In this document: positions 53,440-63,903 of the stretch, piece after piece
Layout: the number at the start of each line of letters is the position of its first letter
Numbering within the stretch: the stretch's first letter is position 1
From: Amborella trichopoda
Taxonomy: Eukaryota > Streptophyta > Magnoliopsida > Amborellales > Amborellaceae
Assembly: GCF_000471905.2 (NCBI RefSeq)
Contig: NW_006494789.1
Coordinates: forward strand, 3,051,176 to 3,115,175
Direction of reading: 5' to 3'
DNA: 64,000 nt
The notes under the pieces: generated by a model
Database searches by the model: none
What the model saw: only the letters and a program-made list of their open reading frames with translations
Told to the model about the DNA's origin: nothing
Program-made: the position numbers and the translations under genes

Positions 53440-55530
53440 GGGACCCTTAAGTACCCTCTCGCACTTAGAGATGATGGAGGTTAGCAAGTATGCGTTACCC
53501 CACTTTGGCAGAAGGGTCCGGGTGACCGAGGCCTATGCACGCTAGTGGAGGACTACCAGCCAGGGATACTGAGAAGATAATCACCCCTGGAAAAGGGCGA
53601 CTGCAATTGGCATCATGAAACCCGGCAAAGGAGGATCGTCAACACTACCCTTCTTGGCGAGGTCTTTGACTTGGGCTATCCTTGGAATTGGCAGGCTCTT
53701 GGGATTCCTCGAGAGATAGCAACTGATGACACTTCGTCACAATTTCTTGCCATGGAGAAGAAGACAAGGAGCCTTTTTGACAGTCTCACCTTTATCTTTC
53801 AATGGAGGGAGGGTCGAAAGGTTCCTGGTCATGAAGGGTGCCCGATTCAAGACCTGAATGCCTTGATAGGGAACAGCCCTCATAGTGCTCTTGTTGCAGG
53901 CTCTTCACAAGAGGGGAGTTTAGAGGCGGCTGCTCCTTCTCCAACAGGAGGGGAGAAAAGAAACTGCTCTACCCCTACTGGCACACGTGCACCTGCGCGG
54001 GCTGTTGGACCTTCTCGAAGACGTAGGGGTGTGAAAACTTCCAATCATTTTGGAATCAAGAGATAGCACTTCCTCCTCTGATTCATTAGTTGTCCCTTCA
54101 AAGTCACCCTATGCCCTTTCTCTATCATCTTCTGCCTCTCCTAAGGTATTTTCTACCTCTTAAGAGATCGAGGTGCATGAATCTTGCTCCTCTGAGCCTA
54201 TTATGATCGCTTTTGATCGAGAGGTCACCAGAACTTGAGGTGATACCCCAAAGCCCCAGGGTGATTCCTAAGTGAGATTCAGCTCCAATGGAGATCAATG
54301 AGGCTGAAGGCCCTGCAATTATTGCCCCAGGAGAGGAACTTGACATGGTCATGACCTCTGACCCTCAAATGGTTATTGCCCTGACTAAGACAGGGGTTGC
54401 GGTAATGGATAATGAGGGCCCAAGTGTGCAGGTCATGAAGATGAGGGGGATGATGTTTTTGTGGTAGAGGTTCTTACTATAGAGGATGCAGACCAGGTAG
54501 AAGAGGCCACAACTGAGGTTGAGGGTCATAGGGAGGAAGTAGCCCCTGAACTTGTCGAAGCGGAAGCGACAGTTCAGGAAGGTGAAGAACAAGGAGGAGA
54601 TGCTGACCTTGAACATATCGAAGCCATGGCAGAGGGTGACAGGCAAGAGGAAGAGGCTTCTTTGAAACATGCTAGGATAGGAGTTGTGACCCCAACAGGT
54701 GAGGGTCAAGGTGAGGACGTTGGCATTGAGGAGACCAGGCAGGTTGAGGCTGGGGCGGCCTCTGAATCTGAGGTGCTTGAGGCTTTGGGCTTCACGATTT
54801 CTCTAGAAGAGCCAAAGACTGACATGGCTATCCTCCCTTCGAGCCCAGCCCTCAAACCAAAGTTCCTTCCATGGTGGTGGACCTGATAGTACTATCCAGA
54901 CCTACTTTCAGCGGAGTATCCGGCATGATTACGGACATGCTCCGTGCAGGTCTTCAGCATTTAAGGGAGTAGCCTCTCGTTGAGCAGAGTGAGGCATTGG
55001 CCAAACTTTGGGAATTTTCTACTGTGCGCATTGTTTTTGGGAACGCGCCAGAAGTCCTCTCTCATTTTGATGCTACTTTAAATGAATTGGAGAGGTGGAG
55101 GCTAGAGGGGCTGCATCATATGGCATAAAGCAACAAGCTAACTTCCTTGGAGGTGTCTGTCACATGTCGTCATGAGGGACTAGATTGCTGCGCACAGAAG
55201 ACGGCTGTTATGGCTGCTTATCAGTTTGATCTGAAGATAGAAGGGAGAGCATTATTTAATAAGATGATAGGCATAAAGGCAGACATGCGAGAGCTGAGGA
55301 GCGAATTTGATGATCTTGAAAGGGAGATGATTCAGAGGATGGCTTTGGGTGCCTCTTTAGCTGAGGATCTATCAAAGCTCATTCGCACCATCAAGTCAGA
55401 AAGCGCCTCCATGGAATAGGAGGCTCAAATGGTGGTTGAACTCAAGGAGCATATTCAGCATGCAAAGGTTTCTTCTGCACAATCCAGAGTGGAGATTAAT
55501 AAGATTATTGATCATTTTTTAGAATGTACT
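53440..55530 (+). pseudogene. Antisense ORF type II, element 5 (longer version)
   Basis: Begins at the very edge of LTR F with an open-ended frame (KYPLALRDDGG, then after a stop VTPLWQKGPGDRGL), then an open 131-codon part (53671-54066: GYPWNWQALGIPREIATDDT, SLFDSLTFIFQWREGRKVPG, then a basic end SRRRRGVK). A Ser-rich broken stretch precedes an acidic part (54461-54886; EEATTEVEGHREEVAPELVE) and a helical end (55147-55419; IKADMRELRSEFDDLEREMI). The order matches element 3, but the Lys-rich repeats are absent. The start is missing, probably lost when the 3' UTR was deleted. Family not recognised; a distant likeness to plant mobile-domain proteins could be tested. Confidence 0.5.
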
Positions 55531-55640
55531 TTCTTTACTTTTTCTTTCTTTGAATGCCGACACTTGTAAAAATATTGGATTTATGAATGAAAATGCCTCT
55601 TTTGTCTCATCTTGCTACACGTCTTCATTCATTCTTTTTA
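55531..55640. terminator. Convergent 3' ends, element 5
   Basis: CACTTGTAAAAATATTGG and TTTATGAATGAAAATG stand after the plus-strand ORF. They look like plant polyadenylation words and match elements 4 and 6. Confidence 0.35.
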
Positions 55641-57715
55641 CGTCTCATCACTCGCTCTAAGATAGACCACATTTCATGGCGCTCATTACTTCTGCCCTTT
55701 TACTAAGGGAAATCCTAAGTCTTGCTTTGCCTGTGAGAAACTGTTGTGGTTCCAATGACCTCAAATGGGGGAGCGATTGCTTCTTCTCCTATTAATGTTT
55801 GATTGGACAGGGGTTCATAATTCATTTTTCTCATCATTTGATGAGCCTGATCACTATAAATGGTCCAATCAGGAGGGGCTTTGGCTTTTATGTGAGGCAC
55901 ATTCACTGCAAGTTTGTCATAGCTCTAGGTCTCAAGCACAAACTCCTTTAGATGTTTTGAAGTGACATGCATAACCTCGAATTGACTTTGGAGACTGTGA
56001 ACTTTGCTTCTTAACTCTGTCAGGGGATCTTGCTCTTGAGGGCGAGAAAGTGGTCTTGTCTCAAAGATTAAGAAAGCGTAGGACTTGTAGCTGGCTACTG
56101 GTCTGAACTAACTCCGTGGTGGGTCGAGGATCATCCTCTTTGCTTATAGCAACCGGGGTTTGGAAGGCCTTCTATGGTGGCTAGCACGCCAATTCTGCTT
56201 TCAAGAGTGCCAACTGGACTTGATTCTTGTATGCCAATCGCGTGAGGGCCGGTTTGATGGTCTTGGGACCGTGGCTGCTGGGTGGTCGGGTCATCTTCTA
56301 TCACACTAACCACTATTCAGGACTCTTGCACCTCCTCTTTGAGCTCTGTGATTTAAAGAGGGTAGAAAGGATTCTCCGGAAAGAGACCCTTAGAGCTGGG
56401 TGCCCCTACTTTTCTGGTCAGCTCCTTAGTCACGATCTATAGTCCTCTTTCTTTCTCGAGCTTGAGACTGCGATAGACCACTTTCCAAAACTGAGTCTGA
56501 GGCCTAGGTTGGGCCGCCTTCTTAGAGCATGAGAGGGTCGTGTCCATAAGATTGGGAAACAAATGTGGACCATGGATCAGAGCCAGTTTGGGCTGCTACC
56601 TTGGGAGTCATAGAACTTCATCAATCATCAAGCCTTTGCCTCGAGCTCCTTTGTGGGCTCCAGAGATATAGCCGACTTGATGGGGTTGACTGAGGGTGGT
56701 ACTCTTAGGGAAGACCTTCAAGTACCAGGTCTTAAGGTATGCGTCGGAAGGAAAAAGGGTAGGGGAAGAGGGGACCAACTTCTTATGATGTCTAAGTCAA
56801 GAGGAAGAAGTGGTCTGTGAAGGAGGCGAGTGTGCGCCTCTAGAAGTAGCATTCTGGGTTACTTGGAGGTTGAATCGGGCTCGAACAGGTGGTCCGGCCT
56901 TAGTAGGCCATGAACCATGAGCATGTATTTGCAAGGGAACAGGTGAGGGCCTGCTCTTATAGGGTGCACTAGTGTGTTCTTAGAGGGAGGATGAGGTGGT
57001 CGTCTCTCGTGTGCTCGGTTGGCACAACCATGATGTTGCCCCAAGCGGTGGGATGCAAATGCATGTGCACAGGTTTCGACCCGTGGAGGCATGATTCTAG
57101 ACACATACTCATGGTAATACGAGTGTTACAATGAGGTGTCACTTGAGTGGATGACCCATGAGCCTTAGGGTGTGTGTGAGAGATGGAGGCCCCAAGGTCT
57201 CCACCTCGATGTGTCGTGTCTCTAGACATAGAGACCCGAAGTGGTGAAGGAATGTGGGGGGTAACCTTGTGGCAACTCACAGGAGCAACAACAACTTCCT
57301 TGCCTTTTATAGAAAGGGACTAGGTAGCCTTTCGACGTACCTCGGTAATACGACCAGAAAGTGACTTACTAGTGACAGGGTGCATGCTGTGAGTGGTAGC
57401 TGACGTGTTATCGATGTAGATTGTCTTGGTGGAGGCTACACCAGAGCTAGGAGATGGGGAGTTAGGGACCTTTAAGTCCCTCCTCACACCTATCTAGGTT
57501 AAGACCTCAGATCTAGACACTGGGTCTTTTCTCAAGAGGAAAGTTGAGAATGAAGTACAAGGAACTTGTTTCTGAGGGATGTTCAAGAATCCGGGGTTGA
57601 GAAAATCCCTGATCCGAATGAATGGGTTAAGGAACTCATAATCCATGTGTATGCAATACAAAAAACAAAAGGAGAAACTAGCCAAACAAGTAAGGTACGA
57701 CAAAGGGGTAATAAG
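55641..57715 (-). pseudogene. ORF1 and C-terminal extension fused by deletion, element 5
   Basis: From the right: leader and ORF1 (57400-56450; HKVTPHIPSPLRVSMSRDTT, KAHGSSTQVTPHCNTRI at 56969-57280) and its end (56131-56313; VSVIEDDPTTQQPRSQDHQT). Then, without gag or protease, come SLRQDHFLALKSK-like frames and the tail KAKAPPDWTIYSDQAHQMMR (55715-55906). Comparison with element 3 puts the deletion join near 56060-56200, a loss of about 4 kb. Confidence 0.6.
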
Positions 57716-57733
57716 TCCTCAGTGGAGTTGCCA
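57716..57733 (-). promoter_or_regulatory. Primer-binding site, element 5
   Basis: TGGCAACTCCACTGAGGA on the minus strand directly after LTR G. It differs from the consensus TGGCGACTCCACTGGGGA by two G-to-A changes. Confidence 0.7.
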
Positions 57734-58439
57734 AGATGGTTAGATGCCTCGATCGCATCCTCCAAGTCGGGATGACCTAGCAGCACGTGTCTCGGGTTTC
57801 GAGGAAAATCTTGGACTTGATATCGTTCTCTCGAGAACCTTGTTAATGAATCAAGGTAGGTACAATAACTAGTGAGAGAGTAATTTGGTGTGAGGCAGAA
57901 CACACCTCACCTGGGTCTGAGACTTACTCTAGCTGGCTCACGTGGGCGCCCTCTTAGATCATGAAGAAAGCCCCCCAATCCTACAACTGGTTCGAATTCG
58001 CTTCCCATGACCTGTACTCTTCTATTTTTGCCATCACACATGTATGGTTAAATTATAAGACAAGTGGGCCAAGGTACCCCACCTTGTCTTTGGGTGAATG
58101 TACATAGGTGTGCACATCTAAAAGCAGAAGGAAAGAATAAGAGGATAGAGATTGGGATGAGGAAAAGGAAAAGAAAGAGATATAATAGAGGAGAGGGGAA
58201 AGGAGAATTTGACCAAGTGGCTAAACTGACACAGTGGCTAGATCAGTAAATGATTGAACCGGTGTGGTAGAAAACCGGGCACAGTAACTCAGACCGGCAC
58301 AGTGGTAATGCTAATAGACAACAAAACCAACATTGACCAGTCTGGCATGATGACTAGCCTGTCGTGACAGTAAGATGGGCACGATAATTTAGACTGGCAC
58401 TACGGCATTTCTGCTAGACGACAATACTACCGTGACAGT

Positions 58440-58860
58440 GCTAATATTAACCTCCTTTGGTTAAACGAGAGAGAAAGAAGAAAGAAGAGAGAAAAGAAAG
58501 AGAGGGGAAATGGAAAATAGAAGAAGAGAGAAGGAGAAGAAAAGAGAAGGTAGTGTAAGGAGAAAGAGTGAAAAGAGAAGAAGAAGAAGAGAAGAATGGA
58601 GTGGAAGAAGGGAGATGAGAGAAAAAGACGAGAAAAAGATGAAGAAGAAAGAAGAGAGAGGGAAAAGATGAGAGAAAGAAGGAAGAGAGAGAGGGAAAAG
58701 AAGAGAGAAAGAAAGAAGAGAGAGAGGGAAAAGAAGAGAGAAAGAAAGAAGAGAGAAAAGAGGATGGGAAGAAGGGATAGAAAGAAAGAAGTGAGAGAAG
58801 AAAGAGGGAAAAGAGAGAAAAATAGAGATAACAAGAAGAGAGAGAAAGGAGAAGGGAATC
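58440..58860 (+). repeat. GA-rich purine tract, LTR G
   Basis: About 420 bases almost without pyrimidines: irregular GAGAGAAAGAAAGAAGAGAG and GAAGAAGAGAAG. Long Ser/Leu/Phe or Lys/Arg/Glu frames across it are low-complexity artefacts. Shorter tracts occupy the same place in LTRs B, C, E and F. Confidence 0.9.
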
Positions 58861-59220
58861 ATGGACAACAATGGGCTTTACCGTCCATGACAGGAGAGAG
58901 AAGAGAGAGACATGGATGGCGATGAGATTCTGTCATCAATGACAGGAGAGGGAGATGAGAGAGAGACATGGACGACGATGGACTTTCACCGTTGATGACA
59001 GGAGAGGGAGAAGAGAGAGATATGGACGGCGATGAGCTTTCGACGTCCATTTGGTTCTTCCATCCATGAGTAGAGAGAGAAGAGGAAGAGACATGGATGG
59101 CAATGGCCTTCCACTGTCCATGACAAAGGAAAGAGAGAAGGGAGAGAAACATGAACGGTGATGGGCTTCCACCGTCCATGACAGGGGAGAGAGAAGAGAG
59201 AGACACGGGCGGTGATAATC
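58861..59220 (-). repeat. Tandem repeat of about 64 bp in LTR G
   Basis: About five to six units of GGGCTTTCACCGTCCATGAC, AGGAGAGGGAGAAGAGAGAG, ACATGGACGGCGATG. It adjoins the purine tract and looks like local amplification. A 145-codon minus frame spans it only because the period allows it. Confidence 0.8.
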
Positions 59221-59864
59221 TCTGATGAAGAGTGCAGTGAGAGTCATTCATAAAGCACGTGCCAGTAATCCTCACGAGGCACATGGCGATAGGCATGGGA
59301 TGCAGGAAGGATGACGATAAACATCAAATACGTGAAGGAAGCTCGCGGATGGCGGTAAGGGTTACCGAGGCCTCTGGCAAGTGGCGGCAGGTATCGCCGT
59401 CTGCTATAGATGGGACCCCTGCGGGCAGCAGCGAGTTTCATCGTCTGGTTTCTTCACTAAGAGGTTGAAGCTACATCTGGTTACAAGCCTCACTAGAAGA
59501 GGGAGATAGAAGAGTAGAAGGAGAAGGAGACTGGTGCATGGTGCTGCCATCGCCATGCACGACTTGTGTGACCTCAGAGGGGGCATGCACAGCACTGCCA
59601 CTGCCGTGCATGACCCTTGTGAGGAACTCAAACAGAGAAGAGGGGGAAGAGGGAGAAGAGAGGAAAGAAGAGAGAAAGAAGAAGAAAAAGAAAAAAAGAG
59701 AGAGAAGATTTACCTCGAACCTAGGGGTACCGATATAAAGTTTCTCTCACCTCACTCTCTCTCTCAAATGTTACCCAACACTGAGAAGAAAGAGAAACTT
59801 GTATTAAGTTAAAACTCTTACTTTTGTGAAAGGTTGAGTCCTTTGTGCGTACAATGCTGGTACG

Positions 59865-59872
59865 TATATATA
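59865..59872 (-). promoter_or_regulatory. LTR G TATA box
   Basis: TATATATA on the minus strand in AATTCTATATATACGTACC, followed downstream by CAGCATTGTACGCAC, the best-kept start-site context in the window. Confidence 0.65.
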
Positions 59873-60040
59873 GAATTTGCCGAAAACATGGGTGGATGAT
59901 CAAAAGCAACCTTAATTGCTTGAAAATAAGATTAAATTGAATTAGAAGAAACTAAAAAATAGGGTGCAAAATGACAGATTTTCCCCTTCCTTATAATTCA
60001 TTGAATTCTAGAACAATACCTGTGTTGCCCTAAAACTTGT

Positions 60041-60405
60041 TGAAGTCCTCACCCTCAAGGGACTATTTGTGATTTTGAAGCTTGAGGCCTTTGTAGGGAC
60101 CTCCTCGGATAGAACCAGGCCTTTTCTACAAGGCAAATGCTCTGAACCTTTGGTCAACATTGTTCGCTGCTACACCATGTTTGGTTTTGATGCTCAAGGT
60201 ATCTCTATAGGTCCCATCTAGCAGGTGGCATCTGACCTGTCCCAAAAGTCTTGTCCCCTGTCGGCTGGGGGTTTTAGCGAGGCATTCACTGAAGCCTGTG
60301 GCGGGTTAGACCCTGGCTTCATCAGTTTCTTACCTTTGTGATGGTTCTTAGTGTTTCCAGAGGAATCTTTTGGTTATTGTCCTCACCCTTAGGGACTCTT
60401 GTTGT
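60041..60405 (-). other. Conserved 3' UTR block, element 6
   Basis: Homologue of 25498-25925, cut short at 60041 where LTR G starts in mid-sequence. No ORF is conserved. Confidence 0.55.
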
Positions 60406-60595
60406 TGTTGGACTTGGGAGATCTTATGCAGCTCTCACTCTCTGATGAGCCATGATTGTTGGGAGATATTATGCTCCTCTCACTCCCTGATGAGCCATGT
60501 TGAAATGTGGGGGATCTTATGCAGCTCTCACCCCCAGATGAGCCATGTTGAAATGTGGAGGATCTTATGCAGCTCTCACCCCTTAACGTCATGCG
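60406..60595 (+). repeat. AGATCT tandem repeat, element 6, 4 units
   Basis: Four units (GGGAGATCTTATGCAGCTCT and relatives). The fourth breaks off in CTCTCACCCC and is joined directly to a 33-bp satellite monomer (TTAACGTCATGCGGCCAG), so the intervening block seen in elements 1, 3 and 4 was deleted. Confidence 0.85.
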
Positions 60596-60819
60596 GCCAG
60601 AACGTGTACTATAGTTTAGGGTCATACCACTTGATCGTAGTGGGGGTGAATTGAAGTTTGTGGAGATCATAGAGTGATCTTGGTGATGAATTTGACTAAC
60701 TTGGGAAGATGGCATAAAGTTGCCTTGTGAAGAGTTGATGATGGATGGATGGTGGATGAACAATGGTGACCCACTAGCTGACTATGAGTATGGCTCGCGG
60801 ATCGCCTTTTGGTGAGCAT
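60596..60819 (+). other. 3' UTR stretch without genes, element 6
   Basis: One satellite monomer (60596-60650), then the TGGATGGTGGATGAACAATG block also present at 26820-26860. Nothing else recognised. Confidence 0.5.
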
Positions 60820-61065
60820 GGGTAAGACTCACTATGGGAAAAGATGGGAATGATGGTGAAGGTGGTACGTGCACATGAATGGGCCGGCTAGGGAAGTCGT
60901 GCGTGAAGTTGTACATAAAGGGAGTGTGTGTGTATGTAGACTAACCGAGGAGGAAATGGAGGTGGTGTGCGCACACGAACAGGTTGATTAGGGAAGATGT
61001 GCGTGAAGATGCATGTAAAACGTGTGTGCACACATGTGGGGGCATCTTTAAGGTGATTCCTCTTG
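60820..61065 (+). repeat. GT-rich tandem repeat of about 110 bp, element 6
   Basis: Two units (GTGTGTGTGTATGTAGACTA; GTGTGCGCACACGAACAGG), homologous to the other three copies. It contains long alternating purine-pyrimidine runs. Confidence 0.65.
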
Positions 61066-61325
61066 GACCTGAGCAAAGGAGTTTAACATCCTGCAGTCAA
61101 GACGTGAACTATGGTTTAATTTCATAGAGCTTGGACCGTGGTTACGCAGTTAAATTCATGCAACTAGGATCATGTATTTTAAGATCGTGCAATGAGACCT
61201 CTGCTATAGTTTAAGGTAATATAGTTTGGACCGTGGCTGTGCAGTTTAAGGTTATGCAGCATGGACCAGGGCAGTACAGTTTAAGGTCATGCAGTATGGC
61301 CCAGTGTGTGGGTCGTCATGTAGTT
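61066..61325 (+). repeat. 33-bp satellite, element 6, first block
   Basis: About eight monomers of the CAGTTTAAGGTCATGCAGCA family. Confidence 0.8.
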
Positions 61326-61870
61326 CAAGCTACATGGGGGATGGGTTGTGGATAACAATCTGACTCCCTGAGGATAGAGATAGTGAAAGCTATACACAAG
61401 AGAGAGGTTTAGAAAGAGATGGCGGCACTCTAGGAGTGGCAGACATACATGAATTCAGTGGGGAGTAGGAGGTCCAGTGTGACCTCTTGGGGATAATGTG
61501 CAAAGGCATGCATGTGACTCTGCTAAGGATGACAGGCCAGAGCACAAATGAACCTCATGAGGGTTGAGAGGACAAGAAGGGTTGTAAACTCCTTGGGGAT
61601 AGTGGGTCATAGTAAGACGTGACTCTCACTGCGATGCTAGTGTGAAACAAACCCATTAGGGGTTAAAGGGGTAGGTATGACTTGCACACACTTAACTCCA
61701 CTGGGGATATTGATGAAATACCCTTTCAGCAAGGAGGTGGTCTATCTCTCACTTGGAGTTGTACGTATGGACCATTTGTCGTACTGTGCATTACAGTTTT
61801 AGGGTTTTGTAGCTTGGACCATGGCTATGTAGGGTAAAGTCATGCGGCTAGGACGGTGCAGTTGTAGCCC
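61326..61870 (+). other. 3' UTR spacer with PBS-like motifs and last satellite monomers, element 6
   Basis: No gene. GACTCCCTGAGGATAGAG (61361 on), TTCAGTGGGGAGTAGG, CTCTTGGGGATAATG, CTCCTTGGGGATAGTGG and AACTCCACTGGGGATA (61694-61709) recur at 45-60 bp. Two more satellite monomers end it (61800-61870). Confidence 0.5.
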
Positions 61871-62005
61871 TCTGGGTCAAGGGCGCGACGATAGCCCTTT
61901 CGAGTCTCGTGCGTGACCCACCCTTCCATGGTCTTATTGCAACCAAGAACTGGGTACTGGACTATCATTTCATGTTTTTCGAGGCCAGTCTATAGCACTG
62001 TTGGC

Positions 62006-62013
62006 TATAAAAA
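62006..62013 (+). promoter_or_regulatory. TATA box of the antisense ORF, element 6 (best copy)
   Basis: TATAAAAA in GGCTATAAAAAGGGGG. It is conserved with element 1 (GGGTATAAAAGGGCG) over unrelated-looking flanks, and stands about 900 bases before the ORF. A start site is expected near 62035, at the hairpin. Confidence 0.7.
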
Positions 62014-62031
62014 GGGGGAAAAACCCCACTT

Positions 62032-62059
62032 TACTATTTTACCGAAGGGTAAAATAGTA
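62032..62059 (+). promoter_or_regulatory. Perfect 12-bp hairpin at antisense start site, element 6
   Basis: TACTATTTTACC (62032-62043), loop GAAG, GGTAAAATAGTA (62048-62059). It is near-perfect in element 4 and partial in elements 1 and 3. Its position, just downstream of the TATA box, puts it at the transcript's 5' end. Confidence 0.6.
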
Positions 62060-62910
62060 GAAGGGTTTCTAGAGAGAGAGAGTCAAAGCTTTTGGCGAAG
62101 GTTTTCTAGAGAGAACTTTCTCAGCCAAAATTTGCAAAGACAGGTAGTTAGGAGCTTTTTTGGCGATCTTGAGGAGGTTGCAAAGCTTCGTGCCATGATT
62201 GCAAACCTTTTCGAGAAGTGCTGAGGCTTCTTGAACAAGGAACATGGTTTCTCAAGGCCTTAACAGGATTTGCAGAGGTTCCCTGTCGGGGTTTGAACAC
62301 TTCTCCAGTCATTCTGCTACTGAAGGGGAGATTCTAGAGAGCTCAGAGGGTTCTGTAGGTCCTCTAATTATTGGAGGAGAAGAAGGGAGAATAGCAGCGG
62401 GCTCACTGGGAACTCAACAGAATTTCGGTGAGTTTGTGGTGTTCTTGCTGAATTGGGAGGAGCAGGGAGAAGGGGGATCCACGGGGTCTCAAGGAAGCCT
62501 TATGGGGATTCCGGTGGTTTTTCGCTAACTCTGATAGCAAATGGAAGGTGGTGAAGGGGCTTCCCTGTTGACGGGAGTGGATTCCCGGTGAGGAGGGAAA
62601 CCATCAGTGGGAACCCGAAGGGTTGTGAGACTATAACGGACGAAGAAACAAAGAGTCGTGGGACGACGAACGTTCGACCTCCGAACACATGGTGACAGGC
62701 CTTGTCTCAAGTGTCTTACGACGTGCCCAGATTTCAAGGGATGCACGTGCGATGCATGCTGACAAGTGGAGTGAGGGGTCAATACACCTTGGTTGTGGGA
62801 TGGCGATAGCCCCCTGTTGATTGTAAGGCAACGATTCCCTCCTAGTGGTAGACGACGATAGTTCTTCCTTTGGTGATAATTAGTGTCCTCCGACAAATGT
62901 CATCTCGACG
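62060..62910 (+). other. Leader of antisense ORF, element 6
   Basis: Homologous to 42898-43720, to 11861-12742 (reversed) and, in its first half, to element 3 (28971-29230). Frames at 61913-62224 and 62244-62528 exist in this copy only. It is probably a 5' untranslated leader, possibly with an intron. Confidence 0.4.
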
Positions 62911-63903
62911 ATCAACCAAGACTTTTAAAGCTATAAGGATGTAGGCTTCTTCAAGTAGGGACCTTATGGTTATTGGGGATGAGGAGCCTCTTATTATTGA
63001 GAATGAACCACATCCCCCTCCTCAACCTCCTGTGTTTGACGGTGAGAGCGAGTATGACCTGATAATCATGAGTAACAAGGCGATCCCTCTTACCACCTTG
63101 AGAGGGAGCTGCACATCTTCTGCTCGAATATAACCTATCATAGGCTCAACTTTTGTAGTCACCTCCTTCTCGAGACAAGTTATTCATGCTCTTGTCTTGC
63201 ACATTCAGAGAGGCTTTGTTGTTTCGTAGGCCATAATGCATTTCCTTGCACAACTCACCAGGCTCAATCACTGTAATGTTTTTGCAAACAACGAGCGTGA
63301 TCTTCTTAGAGCCACTTATCAACTTTTCAGTCGAGCTTATCTCTTTGAGCTGATCATGTTCCCCTCTTTGGCGAAGAGGCTGATAGAGAACCTTTTAGAC
63401 TTCGAGATTCCTTGCGCAGACTAGTTCGAAACGAAGGTGACTGAAATGACTCGACAGGCTTCAAAAGTTATGTCTTTAGAAGAATCATCTTCTATTGAGA
63501 AATACTCCTCTATTAGTCTTTTACTTAAGTTCTTTCCTGGGCCTTTGACTATCACCGATTCCGTGGCGGCACACTTGGGTAACCTTTTAACCAACTTGCT
63601 CATGCGTTAGTTCGTTCACCCAAATTTCAAGATTTTTCCTTCGGAAGTTCCTTCGATTGTTAAAGAAATCGCATGTTTTGAGAATGACATTGACATGGTG
63701 ATTCTTCAATGTAACATCAACGATTTGGAAGGCTTGCTTGCTGTGGCCAGTGTGGTAGGAAAAGAACCATTTTTTCTCAGTTGGTAAGTGGGGAATACCC
63801 TCCTTTGGTGAGAAAGTTTGCCCTCCCTCAGGTGGTAGCCCTGAAGGATGGAATCAAGTGGACACAACAAGACCATTATAGGCTTGTCTTGAGGCTTGAG
63901 TGA
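62911..63903 (+). pseudogene. Antisense ORF type I, element 6
   Basis: Homologous along its length to 43721-44722. Readable blocks: PQPPVFDGESEYDLIIMSNK (63020 on), a part from 63236 to 63424 open in this copy (FLAQLTRLNHCNVFANNERD; FELIMFPSLAKRLIENLLDF), then SSIEKYSSISLLLKFFPGPL and EIACFENDIDMVIL. Stops interrupt it at about 63131, 63228, 63422 and 63608, each in place of a sense codon in another copy. The start region ATGTCATCTCGACGATC (62898 on) matches element 1. Function unknown. Confidence 0.6.

Larger units (their letters stand above)
50822..60040 (-). mobile_element. Element 5: internally deleted, minus orientation
   Basis: LTR G (60040 to 57734), PBS (57733-57716), ORF1 remnant (57715-56130), then a jump straight to the C-terminal extension (56100-55640), antisense ORF type II (53440-55530, plus) and LTR F (53439 to 50822). 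Gag, protease and the complete repeat-bearing 3' UTR are missing; LTR F follows the antisense ORF region at once. It is still flanked by two LTRs shared with elements 4 and 6. Confidence 0.6.
57734..60040 (-). repeat. LTR G, 5' part deleted, internally expanded
   Basis: The first 1.1 kb is missing: the UTR word GGACTTCAACAAG joins directly to TTTTAGGGCAACAC, about 1.1 kb into other LTRs, so the purine tract and LTR start are gone. The rest is longer than in other copies because of a purine tract (58440-58860) and a 64-bp tandem repeat (58861-59220). It ends at CATCTAACCATCT before the PBS. Confidence 0.7.

Noticed and set aside
53440..54066. Type II antisense ORF as a plant mobile domain (PMD) protein
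   Set aside because: The layout is suggestive, but I could not see diagnostic PMD residues; left as a hypothesis to test by profile search.
58427..58925. Long Ser/Leu/Phe-rich and Lys/Arg/Glu-rich reading frames over the purine tract
   Set aside because: They exist only because a GA-rich tract lacks stop codons; both strands and several frames are open at once.
58859..59296. A 145-codon minus-strand frame with repeated SPVMDG-like words
   Set aside because: It is the translation of the 64-bp tandem repeat inside LTR G, with no counterpart in other LTRs.
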